Of a stretch of DNA of 64,000 bases, positions 7,551 through 16,854 are shown one piece after another (within the stretch, counting starts at the first letter, position 1; every line of letters begins with the position of its first letter). Both the position numbers and the translations under genes were made by a program. The notes below the pieces were generated by a model. The model did no database searches and was not told the DNA's origin. It worked only from the letters and a program-made list of their open reading frames with translations. Source of the stretch: Streptomyces sp. S4.7 (GTDB lineage Bacteria > Actinomycetota > Actinomycetes > Streptomycetales > Streptomycetaceae); the NCBI RefSeq assembly GCF_010384365.1, contig NZ_CP048397.1:5952001-6016000 (forward strand), written 5' to 3'.

Positions 7551-9412
7551 GACCGCGCCCCGCTCGGCTCCAGGGAGACCCACTTGGCGATGCTCGGGAC
7601 GCCCTCCTCGTTGAGCAGGAACAGCATGTACCAGCCCGGCGGGGCGGCCTCGGCGGTGGGCGGCGCCTGTAGCTCCAGCTCGCCGCCGCCCTGCCGCTTG
7701 ATGCGCAACTCCACATGCCGCTGGCTGGTGTTGACCGAGTGGGTGGCGGTCGTGGGCGCCAGCAGCACGGCACGCTTCACGTCGTCGGTGGTGGAGCTGG
7801 TGACGGTGAACCGCTGGTCGAAGACGAGCGGGCGGGACGGCGCCGAGTCGAGCTCGGGACGGGCTCCGTTGTGGAGGTACGACGGCTCGTACATCTCGAT
7901 GGTGCCGTCGAGATCATCCTTGATGTTCCGGTCGTTGGCGATCTGCTGCGCCTCGTCGCCGGTGACCATGACACGGCCGTCGGGCAGCACCACGGCGTTC
8001 GAGTGGTAGCCGCGCGCGAGCCGCTGGACGGGGCCCAGCCGCCAGTCGCCGTTCTCGTCACGCAGCTCCGTGTGCCGGTACTTCAGGTCCGCGTTCGGGT
8101 TGTACTGGCCGTTGCCGTAGTCGCGGATGTCGTAGGAGCCGTTGACGGTCAGCAGGTTCCCGTCGGGCAGGAGCAGCGTGTTGTCCTGCGTGCGGCCGAA
8201 GGCCCGCGCCTCCTTGGTCTTCCACTTGCCCGCGGCGAGCTGGTAGGTGTTCGGGTCCGTACGGTCGCCGCCGAGGACCAGGACGGAGTCCGGGCCGCGG
8301 AAACCGCCGGGGAGCGGGACCGCCGAGCCGTAGCTGCGGTTCACGGCGTCCGGCCGGTGCGCCAGGTCGCTCCGGGTCTCCTTGACCGGGTCGAAGAGCC
8401 ACTGCTGGTCGTGGCTGCGGCCGAGCCCGTAGATCTTCCCGTCGCGCAGGCTGAACAGGTGCGGGTAGTCGAGCTTGTACGGCGCGTCCGCGCGGAATCG
8501 GTCGACGTGTCGGAACCGGGGGACGTCGGTCGTGCGGTACGGCACCGGGTCGCCCAGCGCGGGGAAGCGCTCCACGACCGGGGTGGGGGTGCCCCAGCCC
8601 AGTTCGGACTGGCCGGACATGATCAGCATCCGGCCGTCGGGGCCGGTGACGACACTGGGATACCAGCGGCCGACGGACATGTCCTCGTTCATCGCCCAGG
8701 TCTCGCTCCACGGGTCGAAGACGAAGGACAGCTTGGCCCCCGAGCCGCCGTTGCCCCCGAGGTTGCCGCCGAAGACGCCGAGCATCCCGTTCGGCAGGAA
8801 GGCGTGTCCGGCGCAGAAGATCGGCGCGGGGCGGGAGATGCCCGTGCTGTCGGGCATGGTGACGGCGGGCGGGGTGACCTTCTTGAAGGCTCGCTCTCCG
8901 GTGCCCTTCGCGGGGTCCCAGAGATAGGCGCGGCCCCGGTTGGCCGCGCCGACGATCTGGGTCGGCGCGGTCTCCTTCGTGGGGTCGGTCTCGATCCGCT
9001 CGAAGGAGAAGAGGAGTACCTTGCCGGTGGGCAGTTGGGCGATGTGGACGCCGAAGTCGGGTGAGTCGAAGTACTCCTTGAAGGCGCCGAATTCCGACGC
9101 CTTGTACTCCTTGTTGGTCTCCGCCTGCGTCTCGGTGAGCATCTTCAGCCGGGCGGTGCGGGTCGCCTGCGGGTAGGTGCCGAGATCCTCGGCTCCCGCG
9201 CGGGTGGCGGCGTGCTCCTCGGCGTGTTCGCGTCCGAGCGCCGCCTCCTCGGCGGGGTCCACACCCGCCCTGGTCGGGTGCTCGTGGCGGCCCCCGTCGC
9301 TGTGGGCGACAGCGGGGGCGACACCGGCGAGAGTTGAGGCCGCGAGGGCGCCGGCGACAGTGCACGCCGCGAGGGCGCTGGACAGCCTTGTGCGAGAGCG
9401 GGGAATTCTCAT
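7547..9412 (-). CDS. Secreted galactose-oxidase-like radical copper oxidase (GlxA-like)
   Basis: 621 residues with a signal peptide (RSRTRLSSALAACTVAGAL, cleavage near AVAHS, residue 37). Kelch-type repeats and a C-terminal immunoglobulin-like domain follow. The expected copper-radical residues are present: Cys200 in FCAGHAFLPNG and Tyr251 in GRWYPS (crosslink pair), Tyr469-His470 in GYHSNAVVLPDGR, and His558 in TATHSVNTSQR. The family oxidises aldehydes or alcohols to produce hydrogen peroxide, which the coupled DyP peroxidase could use. S. lividans GlxA acts in glycan deposition at hyphal tips; no cellulose-synthase-like cslA gene is in this window, so that role is not shown. Confidence 0.9.
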   Translation of the reverse strand: MRIPRSRTRLSSALAACTVAGALAASTLAGVAPAVAHSDGGRHEHPTRAGVDPAEEAALGREHAEEHAATRAGAEDLGTYPQATRTARLKMLTETQAETNKEYKASEFGAFKEYFDSPDFGVHIAQLPTGKVLLFSFERIETDPTKETAPTQIVGAANRGRAYLWDPAKGTGERAFKKVTPPAVTMPDSTGISRPAPIFCAGHAFLPNGMLGVFGGNLGGNGGSGAKLSFVFDPWSETWAMNEDMSVGRWYPSVVTGPDGRMLIMSGQSELGWGTPTPVVERFPALGDPVPYRTTDVPRFRHVDRFRADAPYKLDYPHLFSLRDGKIYGLGRSHDQQWLFDPVKETRSDLAHRPDAVNRSYGSAVPLPGGFRGPDSVLVLGGDRTDPNTYQLAAGKWKTKEARAFGRTQDNTLLLPDGNLLTVNGSYDIRDYGNGQYNPNADLKYRHTELRDENGDWRLGPVQRLARGYHSNAVVLPDGRVMVTGDEAQQIANDRNIKDDLDGTIEMYEPSYLHNGARPELDSAPSRPLVFDQRFTVTSSTTDDVKRAVLLAPTTATHSVNTSQRHVELRIKRQGGGELELQAPPTAEAAPPGWYMLFLLNEEGVPSIAKWVSLEPSGARS

Positions 9413-9864
9413 GAGGCTCGGGCCGGGTCCTTTCCGGGATGGATGGAGCGCGTGGTGCGGCGATGCCGCACCCGGAGCGAATGACTACTCGCAGTAATCA
9501 TGTTCGTGGCGTTCGGGTGCAAAGGTCCAGGAGAACGAGCGATTTTGCCTCTATGGAAGTAACAGGCAGTTGATAGGGTTCGCTCCCCGCGTGAGCGCCC
9601 GGCGCGTGAATCGTCCGCCGCCCGGCCCTGTCCGCCCCTGCCGTGCGCCAAGTCCGCTTCTGGCGCGGGCTGTTGACGAACCCGTGACACGCTTGAAAAC
9701 TCTCACTGTCCGACCGCAGGACCTGAACTGTGACGCTCAATTATTTGCGGTTCTCTTGCAAGATCGGGGCAGTCGATCTGTCCCGTTTGATCGTGGTCCT
9801 GCCGTTCCCCCCACCACGGACCGGCATCTCTCACTCTGTCGACCCCACGGAAACAGAGGACACC
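9413..9864. other. Divergent intergenic region
   Basis: 452 bases between two divergent secreted-enzyme genes. I see no gene. It must hold both promoters; GAGG at 6 bases before the ATG at 9865 is the only clear signal. Confidence 0.5.
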
Positions 9865-11785
9865 ATGAAGTCGAAGCACCTCCGACGGCGCCTGATCTCC
9901 GGCATATCCATGACCGGACTGCTCGTCGTCGGTCTCCGGCCCGCCTCGTCCGCGTCGGCGGCCGGCCCGCCCGCCCGCGAGAGCCGGTGACACGTCGGCG
10001 CGGCCGACCGCGGCCGACCGCGGGGCCGCCCTCCCGTACGTCGAGTACGAGGCCGAAGCCGCCGACTATGACGGCACGTTGCTGGAGGCGGACCCGAAGC
10101 GCACCTTCGGGCACACCAACTTCGCCAGCGAGTCGTCGGGCCGCAAATCGGTACGGCTGGACAGCACCGGTGAGTTCGTCGAGTTCACCTCGACGAACGA
10201 GGCCAACTCGATCGTCGTGCGCAACTCCGTCCCCGACGCGCCCGGCGGTGGCGGTATCGACGCCACCGTCAGCCTCTACGCCGACGGCGCGTTCGTGCAG
10301 AAACTGGACCTGTCGTCCAAGCACAGCTGGCTGTACGGCAACACCGACGACCCCGAGTCGCTGACCAACACGCCCCAGACGGACGCCCGCAGACTCTTCG
10401 ACGAGTCGCACGCGCTGCTGGAGAACAGCTATCCGGCGGGCACGAAGTTCAAGCTCCAGCGCGACGCGGACGACGACGCGTCCTTCTACATCGTCGACCT
10501 GATCGACCTGGAGCAGGTGGCGCCCCCGGCGAGCAAGCCGGCCGAGTGCACCTCCGTCACCGAGTACGGTGCCGTCCCCGACGACGGGAACGACGACACC
10601 AAGGCCATCCAGGACGCGGTCACCGCGGACCAGAGCGGCGACATCGACTGCGTCTGGATCCCGCAGGGCCAGTGGCGTCAGGAGCAGAAGATCCTGACCG
10701 ACGACCCGGACAACCAGGGTCAGTACAACCAGATCGGGATCAGCGACGTCTCGATCCGCGGCGCGGGCATGTGGCACTCACAGCTCTACACGCTCACCGA
10801 GCCGCAGAACGCGGGCGGGATCAACCACCCGCACGAGGGCAACTTCGGCTTCGACATCGACGACAACACCCAGATCTCCGACATCGCGATCTTCGGCTCC
10901 GGCCGGGTCCGCGGCGGTGGAGGCACCGAGGGCGGGGTGGGTCTCAACGGCCGGTTCGGACAGAACACCAAGATCGCAAACGTCTGGATCGAGCACGCCA
11001 ACGTGGGTGTCTGGGTCGGCCGGGACTACGACAACATCCCGTCGCTCTGGGGCCCCGCCGACGGGCTGGAGTTCAGCGGCATGCGGATCCGCAACACCTA
11101 CGCCGACGGCATCAACTTCAGTAACGGCACGCGCAATTCGCAGGTGGACAATTCATCCTTCCGCACCACGGGTGACGATTCGCTCGCCGTCTGGGCCAAT
11201 CGATACGTCAAGGACCCGGCGGTGGACATCGCGCACGACAACTCGTTCACCAACAACACCATTCAGCTGCCCTGGCGGGCCAACGGCGTCGCGATATACG
11301 GCGGTTACGGCAACAAGGTGCAGAACAACCTGATCGCCGATACGGCCAACTACCCCGGAATCATGCTGGCGACGGACCACGACCCGCTGCCTTTCTCGGG
11401 TGAGACGCTGCTCATCGGAAACGCGTTGCACCGCACGGGCGGCGCTTTCTGGAACGAGGACCAGGAGTTCGGTGCGATCACCATTTTCCCGGCGAGCCGC
11501 GACATCACCGGGGTGAAGATCAGGGACACCGAGATCTCCGACTCCACGTATGACGGCATTCAGTTCAAGAACGGTGGCGGCAACGTACCGGACGTCGAGA
11601 TCAGCAACGTGTCGATCGACAAGTCCAACAACGGTTCCGGCATCCTCGCGATGGGCGGTGCCCGCGGCAACGCGACCCTGACGGACGTGACCATCACCAA
11701 CTCGGCCGAGGGAGACGTACTGGTCGAGCCGGGATCGAGCTTCGTGATCACGGGCGGCCCCGGCACGGGGCGGGCGGCCGGATGA
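9865..11785 (+). pseudogene. Secreted beta-helix glycoside hydrolase with CBM, frameshifted after the signal peptide
   Basis: The first frame (ATG 9865, GAGG ribosome site) gives a signal peptide (HLRRRLISGISMTGLLVVGL, SSASAAG) and stops at 9988-9990. The mature protein is in the next frame: from about 9980 it reads RAGDTSARPTAADRGAALP and stays open to 11785. A single-base indel in the C/G-rich stretch 9958-9985 explains this. Mature parts are a carbohydrate-binding-like domain (YVEYEAEAADYDGTLLEADP onward) and a parallel beta-helix (EYGAVPDDGNDDTKAIQDAV, repeated N/D-rich coils), like GH87 mycodextranase/alpha-1,3-glucanase relatives. If the indel is real, the enzyme is not exported unless translation restarts; a sequencing error is equally possible. 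Confidence 0.8.
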
Positions 11786-11820
11786 CACGCCACTGACGGC
11801 AGGGCGACAGCCCCGCTCCG

Positions 11821-11868
11821 CGCCTTCCGTACGGCTCTGTGAGGCGAGCCGTACGGAAGGCGATTTTC
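11821..11868 (+). terminator. Strong intrinsic terminator after the glycoside hydrolase
   Basis: A perfect 17-bp stem (11821-11837 with 11846-11862) and 8-base loop are followed by ATTTTCGT. This is the best Rho-independent terminator in the window. Confidence 0.9.
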
Positions 11869-12004
11869 GTGCGTTCAGGACACTGCTCGCAAAAGGTGGA
11901 AGATTGCAATTTGTCCGCTTTGCGGGGTGGGTGTTATGTGTATCCAGGGGATGACTTGTACCTTTCTGGGCGGTGTTGTCGTCGGCCGGTTGCATCAATG
12001 CCCC

Positions 12005-12018
12005 GTGATGTGTGTCAC
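12005..12018. promoter_or_regulatory. Crp-type site upstream of the riboswitch
   Basis: GTGATGTGTGTCAC fits the Streptomyces Crp consensus GTGN6GNCAC exactly. It lies about 190 bases upstream of the riboswitch, a plausible activator position. S. coelicolor rpfA combines Crp and a c-di-AMP riboswitch, which makes the pairing credible. Confidence 0.5.
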
Positions 12019-12204
12019 AGATTCGGCGGACGGTTTCTCCCGTGCCCGCTCCCACCTCCCTTGCGGGAAAGGAAAGTTGAGGCCCGTACCGCCGGGTGGG
12101 AATTCGCATTGTTCGCCATTGGATCAGCGAATGGCGGGGCGTGGTGAATTCAGGACTTGTTTCGCCCGGACGTTCTCGCTTACGTTCTCGTCATTCCGGG
12201 CGGA

Positions 12205-12378
12205 ACGCCGAATCCTGCCGCTGTCCGGAAACCGCACCCACCCATTCACGTACGGCAGGAGCGGGGGACCCAGGTAAGTCGCCGATCCGGCAATGCCGGA
12301 CCGGCTCGGGGTGAAGCCGCGCCAACAGCGCGGCCGGGCATCTCCCGCCCGAACCCGACAGCTCACCTCGCAGGCGAC
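12205..12378 (+). promoter_or_regulatory. ydaO/yuaA-type cyclic-di-AMP riboswitch
   Basis: The leader carries the conserved blocks of the actinobacterial ydaO class in order: CGCCGAATCCTGCCGCTG, CCCATTCACGTACGGCAGGA, GCGGGGGACCCAGGTAAGTC, GCTCGGGGTGAAGCCGCGCC, CATCTCCCGCCCGAACCCG and ACAGCTCACCTCGCAGGCG. It ends 15 bases before the start of a LysM/transglycosylase gene, the usual target in Streptomyces, where c-di-AMP binding lowers expression. Boundaries are approximate. Confidence 0.93.
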
Positions 12379-12393
12379 GGAGAGGATTTCGTC

Positions 12394-13137
12394 ATGCCCG
12401 CACAGGGTAAGCACCGCCGTTCCCGCACCAGTCCGCTCGCCCGCCGCCTCATCGCCCTCGGGACGGGCGGCGCCGCACTCGCGCTGCCCCTGGTGACCGC
12501 CACCACGGCGGGCGCCGCCCCCGCCCCGCAGCAGCCCGTCAAGGCCCCGACGGCCGCCACGGCCGCCGCGAAGGTCACCCACACCGTCGCGAAGGGCGAA
12601 TCGTTGGCCAAGATCGCGGACGCCCGTTCCGTGAGCGGCGGCTGGAAGGCGCTGTACAAGACCAACCGCGCCACCGTCGGCGAGAACCCGTCAGTGATAC
12701 ACCCCGGCCTGAAGCTGAAGCTCTCGGGCAAGCCGAAGGCCGCGGCCCCGACCGCGTCGACCGAGAAGGCGTCGGGCGAGACCACCGAAGCCGTCGAGAC
12801 CGCCGCGAAGTCGTACACCAACGACCTCGACGGCTGGATCCGCGAGGCGCTGGACGTCATGGCGCAGAACGGCATCCCCGGTTCGTACGACGGGATCCAC
12901 CGCAACATCATGCGCGAGTCCGGCGGCAACCCGCAGGCCATCAACAACTGGGACTCGAACGCGGCGGCCGGCACGCCGTCGAAGGGCCTGCTCCAGGTCA
13001 TCGCCCCGACCTTCGAGGCGTACCACGTGGCCGGCACCTCGACCGACCCGTACGACCCGGTCGCGAACATCACGGCGGCGTGCAACTACGCGGCCGACCG
13101 CTATGGCTCGATCGACAACGTGAACGGCCCGTACTGA
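12394..13137 (+). CDS. Secreted LysM / lytic-transglycosylase-like protein
   Basis: 247 residues. The N-terminus is a signal peptide (SPLARRLIALGTGGAALALP, cleavage near GAAPAP). A LysM domain at about 58-110 (THTVAKGESLAKIADARSV, NPSVIHPGLKLKLSG) should bind peptidoglycan. After an Ala/Thr/Glu linker, an SLT-like domain follows (NIMRESGGNPQAINNWDSNA, KGLLQVIAPTFEAYHV, CNYAADRYGS), with the catalytic glutamate in MRESGG. It should cut or remodel the cell wall, as in germination and hyphal growth. ATG 12394 has GGAGAGG 8 bases upstream. Expression is under the upstream c-di-AMP riboswitch and probably Crp. Confidence 0.94.
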   Translation: MPAQGKHRRSRTSPLARRLIALGTGGAALALPLVTATTAGAAPAPQQPVKAPTAATAAAKVTHTVAKGESLAKIADARSVSGGWKALYKTNRATVGENPSVIHPGLKLKLSGKPKAAAPTASTEKASGETTEAVETAAKSYTNDLDGWIREALDVMAQNGIPGSYDGIHRNIMRESGGNPQAINNWDSNAAAGTPSKGLLQVIAPTFEAYHVAGTSTDPYDPVANITAACNYAADRYGSIDNVNGPY

Positions 13138-13163
13138 TCGGCACGGCTGTCGCGTGACCCGGA

Positions 13164-13200
13164 AGGCCGGGCGGGCCGCATGGAGCGGCCCGCCCGGCCT
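13164..13200. terminator. Bidirectional hairpin between convergent genes
   Basis: Perfect stem of 16 bp (13164-13179 with 13185-13200) around a 5-base loop, between the LysM gene and the convergent SRPBCC gene. Confidence 0.8.
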
Positions 13201-13292
13201 CCGGCCGTCCTCAACCGCCTGACGGCTCCACGAGCCCGCCCGGCGATCGAGGGCGAAGCGGCCACCGGGCGGACCCGGTCCACCCCCTCGTC

Positions 13293-14192
13293 CTAGATGT
13301 CCAGCAGCCCCGCCGCCAGGTCCCCGACCCGCGCCCGCCACGCCGCCTCCGCTGCCTCCGCGTCGAAGTCGAGCGGGCCCGTCTGGGTGAGGACCAGCCG
13401 GGGCCCGTGCCCCGTCCCGGCGCGCAGCTCCCAGCGGACCTCACCCTCTGGGTGCCAGGCGTACGCCAGGACCTCCGGCTTGCGTACGTCCGTGACCGGC
13501 CCCGCCGGGATCTTGCCGGCCATGAAGCCCGACGGCACTGGCGAACCGGTCAACGGCTCCGTGCCACCGGTCAGTTGCGCCCAGACAACCTCCGCGGGCC
13601 GTACGAGCTGGCGCTCGAACCGGACCCGCCGCCCGCCGTCCTCCGTCTCCTCGACACGCCCCCGCGTCAGCTCATGGAAGCGGGCCAGATACGCCTCGTG
13701 CAGCCTGCCGCTCGTGTCCTGGTCCACGTCCACGGGCCGGTCCGCCAGCAGTCGTCCCAGTGCGGTGACGCAGACCTGCCAGCCGGACGCGAAGCTCGCC
13801 GCCCCGAACCGGTCGCCGAAGGTGTGGACGAGGCTGAGCCGTGAGCCGTCCCCGTCCGGTGTGATTTCCCAGCGCAGATGGTCCTCGCCCCAGGTGAAGG
13901 CGAACAGGCGCGGTTCGTCGACGTCGGTGACCCGCCCGGTCATGGCCGGGCCGGGGCCCGGCTCGCCGGGGAAGTGGAAGCCGATCCCGCCACCCGGCCG
14001 CAGATCCACGCTCACCTCGGAGGGGAACCACTTCGCCAGGTGCGCGGGCTGCGTGATCGCCTCCCAGACCCGCTGCGGCGGATGCGCGAGCCGGCGCTCC
14101 ATGCGCAGAGCGGTCCGCCCGCCGCTCTCGGCCGACAGGGAGGGCGAGAAGCCGTGGTCGTCGGAACGGCTGTCGTCGGGGTGCGCAGTCAT
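13293..14192 (-). CDS. Tandem SRPBCC (AHSA1-like) domain protein
   Basis: 299 residues with two START-like lipid/ligand-binding folds: residues about 25-150 (ALRMERRLAHPPQRVWEAIT, AHLAKWFPSEV, FAFTWGEDHLRWEI) and about 170-299 (FERQLVRPAEVVWAQLTGG, VLAYAWHPEGEVRWEL). Proteins of this type are commonly paired with an ArsR regulator. The ATG at 14192 overlaps the ArsR stop as ATGA, showing translational coupling. Single-domain relatives are about 150 residues, so this is an internal duplication. The ligand is unknown. Confidence 0.9.
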   Translation of the reverse strand: MTAHPDDSRSDDHGFSPSLSAESGGRTALRMERRLAHPPQRVWEAITQPAHLAKWFPSEVSVDLRPGGGIGFHFPGEPGPGPAMTGRVTDVDEPRLFAFTWGEDHLRWEITPDGDGSRLSLVHTFGDRFGAASFASGWQVCVTALGRLLADRPVDVDQDTSGRLHEAYLARFHELTRGRVEETEDGGRRVRFERQLVRPAEVVWAQLTGGTEPLTGSPVPSGFMAGKIPAGPVTDVRKPEVLAYAWHPEGEVRWELRAGTGHGPRLVLTQTGPLDFDAEAAEAAWRARVGDLAAGLLDI

Positions 14193-14506
14193 GAGGAATC
14201 GTCCTCCATCGCGTCGAGATGCCGTTCGAGCGCGTCGAGCCTTCCGGTCCACAGATGCCGGTAGTGCCCGAGCCAGGCGTCGAGCTCGGCGAGCGGCTCC
14301 GGGGTCAGTTCGTACCAGCGGCGCTGGGCGTCCTGCCGGACCCGTACCAGCCCTGCGTCCCTCAGCACCCGCAGATGCTTTGAGGTGCCTGGCTGGCTGA
14401 GGCCGAGCCGGTCGGTCAGCTCACCGACCAGATGCGGACGCTCCAGGAGCAGATCGAGGATCCTGCGTCTGCTCGGCTCCGCGAGCGCGTCGAACGGTAT
14501 GGGCAT
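14189..14506 (-). CDS. ArsR-family winged-helix regulator
   Basis: 105 residues. FDALAEPSRRRILDLLLERP and ELTDRLGLSQPGTSKHLRVL form the winged helix-turn-helix. No metal-binding ELCVCDL-type motif is present, so it belongs to the ArsR/SRPBCC-pair type rather than the metal sensors. It is the first gene of a two-gene operon with the SRPBCC protein, and presumably represses it. Confidence 0.92.
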   Translation of the reverse strand: MPIPFDALAEPSRRRILDLLLERPHLVGELTDRLGLSQPGTSKHLRVLRDAGLVRVRQDAQRRWYELTPEPLAELDAWLGHYRHLWTGRLDALERHLDAMEDDSS

Positions 14507-14562
14507 GACCCCACCATACCCATTCGGTTATATAACCTCAAGCGCATATAGGCTGCGAGCGT

Positions 14563-15408
14563 CTACCGTCGCGCCAGCAGCCAGTCCATCGCCGACGGGC
14601 ACGTGTCGAGGACCGAGACGTGCCCGTCATCGGGCCGTACCCACAGCTCCGCCCGCGGGAGACCCGCGAGCAACGACGTGGCGTGCGAGGGCGGCACGAC
14701 GCGGTCGTGGCCGCCCTGCACGAGCAGTACGGGCGCGGCCACCTCCGCCAGGTCGAAGCCCCACGCGGTGGCGAAGGCGACGTCGTCGTCGATCAGCCCG
14801 TCGGGCCCGGCCTGCCCCGCCTTCACCGCGTCGTCGCCCAGCGACGACCACGCGCCCGCCAGCGCGGCGAAGTCGGCGGAGGTGAAGCTCGCGGGGTCGA
14901 ACTCATCGGTCGCCGCGTACAGTTCGCGCGCCTCGCGCCCGTCGGCGGCGGACCGCAGACCGCCGGGCGCCACCATCCCCTCGTACCAGTCGAAGTCCCG
15001 CGTGTACGGCGCGAGGCCCGCCAGGCAGACGACACCCGTCACCCGGTCCGGCAGCAGCGCGGCGCACGCCAGCGCGTGCGGCCCACCCCCTGACGCCCCC
15101 ATCGTGGCGAACGACCCGACGCCGAGGGCGTCCGCCACCCGCTCCACGTCGGCGGCGGCCGATGCCACGTTCCTGCCGGGCAGCGGGCTCGACCCTCCGT
15201 AGCTGGGGCGGCCGTACGACACCAGCCGGATCCCGCGCGCCGCCGCCGCCGTGAGCAGCGGCTCCAGCGGGACGCCGGTCTGCGGCGAGCCGTGGTGCCA
15301 GACGACGGTCGGCCCGCCCCCCGCGCCCGAAGCCTCCGTACCGCCACCGCTGTCGTACGCCCGCAGCGTGCGCCCGTCACTCAGCTCCACGTCCTGTTCG
15401 ATGACCAC
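14563..15408 (-). CDS. Alpha/beta hydrolase
   Basis: 281 residues. The oxyanion-hole segment is VVWHHGSPQTG, the nucleophile elbow GASGGGPHA, the acid probably in QGGHDRVVPPSH and the catalytic histidine in DDGHVSVLD. No signal peptide. The substrate cannot be told from sequence. It stands alone, ending 57 bases before the ArsR gene's start region. Confidence 0.9.
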   Translation of the reverse strand: MVIEQDVELSDGRTLRAYDSGGGTEASGAGGGPTVVWHHGSPQTGVPLEPLLTAAAARGIRLVSYGRPSYGGSSPLPGRNVASAAADVERVADALGVGSFATMGASGGGPHALACAALLPDRVTGVVCLAGLAPYTRDFDWYEGMVAPGGLRSAADGREARELYAATDEFDPASFTSADFAALAGAWSSLGDDAVKAGQAGPDGLIDDDVAFATAWGFDLAEVAAPVLLVQGGHDRVVPPSHATSLLAGLPRAELWVRPDDGHVSVLDTCPSAMDWLLARR

Positions 15409-15440
15409 CGCGTCAGCCTACGGCGCACGGTCGGCCACGC

Positions 15441-16718
15441 TCAGCAGATCCCGTCCCCCGGCTCGGGGTTGCCCAGTGCGAACAGCGGGCGCAGCCGGAG
15501 CCCCGCCCAGGTCCCGAGCAGGGCGGTCGCGCCCCAGATCCAGCCGTGCAGACTGCCCGACGCGATGCCCGCGAGGTACGCGCCGATGTTGCAGCCGCCC
15601 GCCAGCCGCGCGCCGATCCCCATGAGTACGCCGCCGAGCACCGCCGCCACGGCCGTGCGGCCGGGGATGCCCCGGTGCAGCGCCCACGTCCCGCCGAGCG
15701 AGGCGGCGACCGCGGCGCCGATCATGATGCCGATGTCGGTCAGGCTGTTCTTGTCCCTCAGCACGGGCCCCGCGAACATCTCGGCGTTGCCCGGCTGCTG
15801 CCAGAACGACCAGCCGGCGGGGTTGCCGCCCAGCGCGTCGACCACTCGCGAACCCCACAGGCTGAACGCGCTGGTGACACCCCAGGGGCCGCCGGACACC
15901 AGCAGTACGCCGGCGCCCAGCACGGCCAGCGCCAGTGCGCCGACGGCCAGCGGCCACGAGCCGCGCAGCACGCGCGCCGCGCCCTCGGCGCTCGGCGGGG
16001 TGCTGATCGGCGGCGGCGTACGGCGCGCCTGTACGCGGCGGCTCACCAGCACGATGAGGCCCAGTACGGCGATGGTGACGGCCCAGGAACCGAACCAGCC
16101 GACATGGTCGGACAGGAGGACCGGGTCGAGCGCGGGCAGGTCCTTCCAGAGGTCGAACTGCCAGGCGGCGACGGTCGATCCGACGATGAAGCCGCCGAGC
16201 GTGAGCACGATGGACGACTGCCCCGAGCCCACGGCGAACAGCGTGCCCGACGCGCACGCGCCGCCGAGCTGCATACCGACGGCGAAGACGAACGCCCCGA
16301 CGAGCAGCCCGACGCCGAGCGGCCCCGCCGACGGCGCGGGCACGGACCCGAACAGCCCGGTGCCGCTGCCGATGATCAGCGCGAAGAGGGTGGCGGTGGT
16401 GCCGAGGAGCAGGGCGTGGGCGCGCAGCCCCTGCCCGTTGCCGACGGCGACCAGCTGCCGCCAGGCGGAGGTGAATCCGAACCGTGAGTGAAACAGCGCC
16501 AGACCCAGACCGAGCCCGAGCAGCAGGAGCGAGCCTGGCTTGGCGCCGTGCGTGGACCACACGTACGCGGTGAGCGCGACGGCCAGCAGCCCGGATATCG
16601 CGAGCGGTACCCGGCGTACCGGAGGCGCGGGTGCGGCCTCGGGGGCGGGTGAGGAGGTCGGGGAGGGGACGAGCAGCGCGGCGGGGCTGGTCCGGCGCGG
16701 GGGAGCGGTGGTGGTCAC
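15441..16718 (-). CDS. YeeE/YedE-family sulfur (thiosulfate) transporter
   Basis: 425 residues, an integral membrane protein with about ten hydrophobic segments. The two family cysteine motifs are present: GGACASGTLFAVGSGQ and ARLAGGCNIGAYLAG. In YeeE (TsuA) such cysteines relay thiosulfate across the membrane. The N-terminal 35 residues are Pro/Ala/Thr-rich and cytoplasmic. The start is GTG 16718 with CGGAGAA 6 bases upstream. A 27-residue cysteine-rich leader ORF lies just upstream (16771-16854), which suggests control by cysteine supply. Confidence 0.9.
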   Translation of the reverse strand: MTTTAPPRRTSPAALLVPSPTSSPAPEAAPAPPVRRVPLAISGLLAVALTAYVWSTHGAKPGSLLLLGLGLGLALFHSRFGFTSAWRQLVAVGNGQGLRAHALLLGTTATLFALIIGSGTGLFGSVPAPSAGPLGVGLLVGAFVFAVGMQLGGACASGTLFAVGSGQSSIVLTLGGFIVGSTVAAWQFDLWKDLPALDPVLLSDHVGWFGSWAVTIAVLGLIVLVSRRVQARRTPPPISTPPSAEGAARVLRGSWPLAVGALALAVLGAGVLLVSGGPWGVTSAFSLWGSRVVDALGGNPAGWSFWQQPGNAEMFAGPVLRDKNSLTDIGIMIGAAVAASLGGTWALHRGIPGRTAVAAVLGGVLMGIGARLAGGCNIGAYLAGIASGSLHGWIWGATALLGTWAGLRLRPLFALGNPEPGDGIC

Positions 16719-16770
16719 GACTGTTCTCCGAAGTCGGGTGGTCGGCGGCGGCGGGGCGCGGGGGCTCGAC

Positions 16771-16854
16771 TCAGGAACAACAGAGGTTGTCGTCGACGCA
16801 CCACACCGAGTTCGCGAAGCACGCGAGACAGAGGAAGCGGGCAGGTGCGGACAT
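16771..16854 (-). CDS. Cysteine-rich leader peptide (uORF) before the sulfur transporter
   Basis: 27 codons, ATG at 16854, TGA at 16771-16773, ending 52 bases before the transporter start. Five of 27 residues are cysteine, with LCLAC in the middle and NLCCS at the very end. There is no Shine-Dalgarno, but TACTCT lies exactly 7 bases before the ATG, which fits a leaderless transcript. Cysteine-rich uORFs upstream of sulfur genes are known attenuators in actinobacteria: ribosome stalling at Cys codons when cysteine is short alters expression of the downstream gene. That role is inference here; no clear alternative hairpins were found. Confidence 0.65.
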   Translation of the reverse strand: MSAPARFLCLACFANSVWCVDDNLCCS

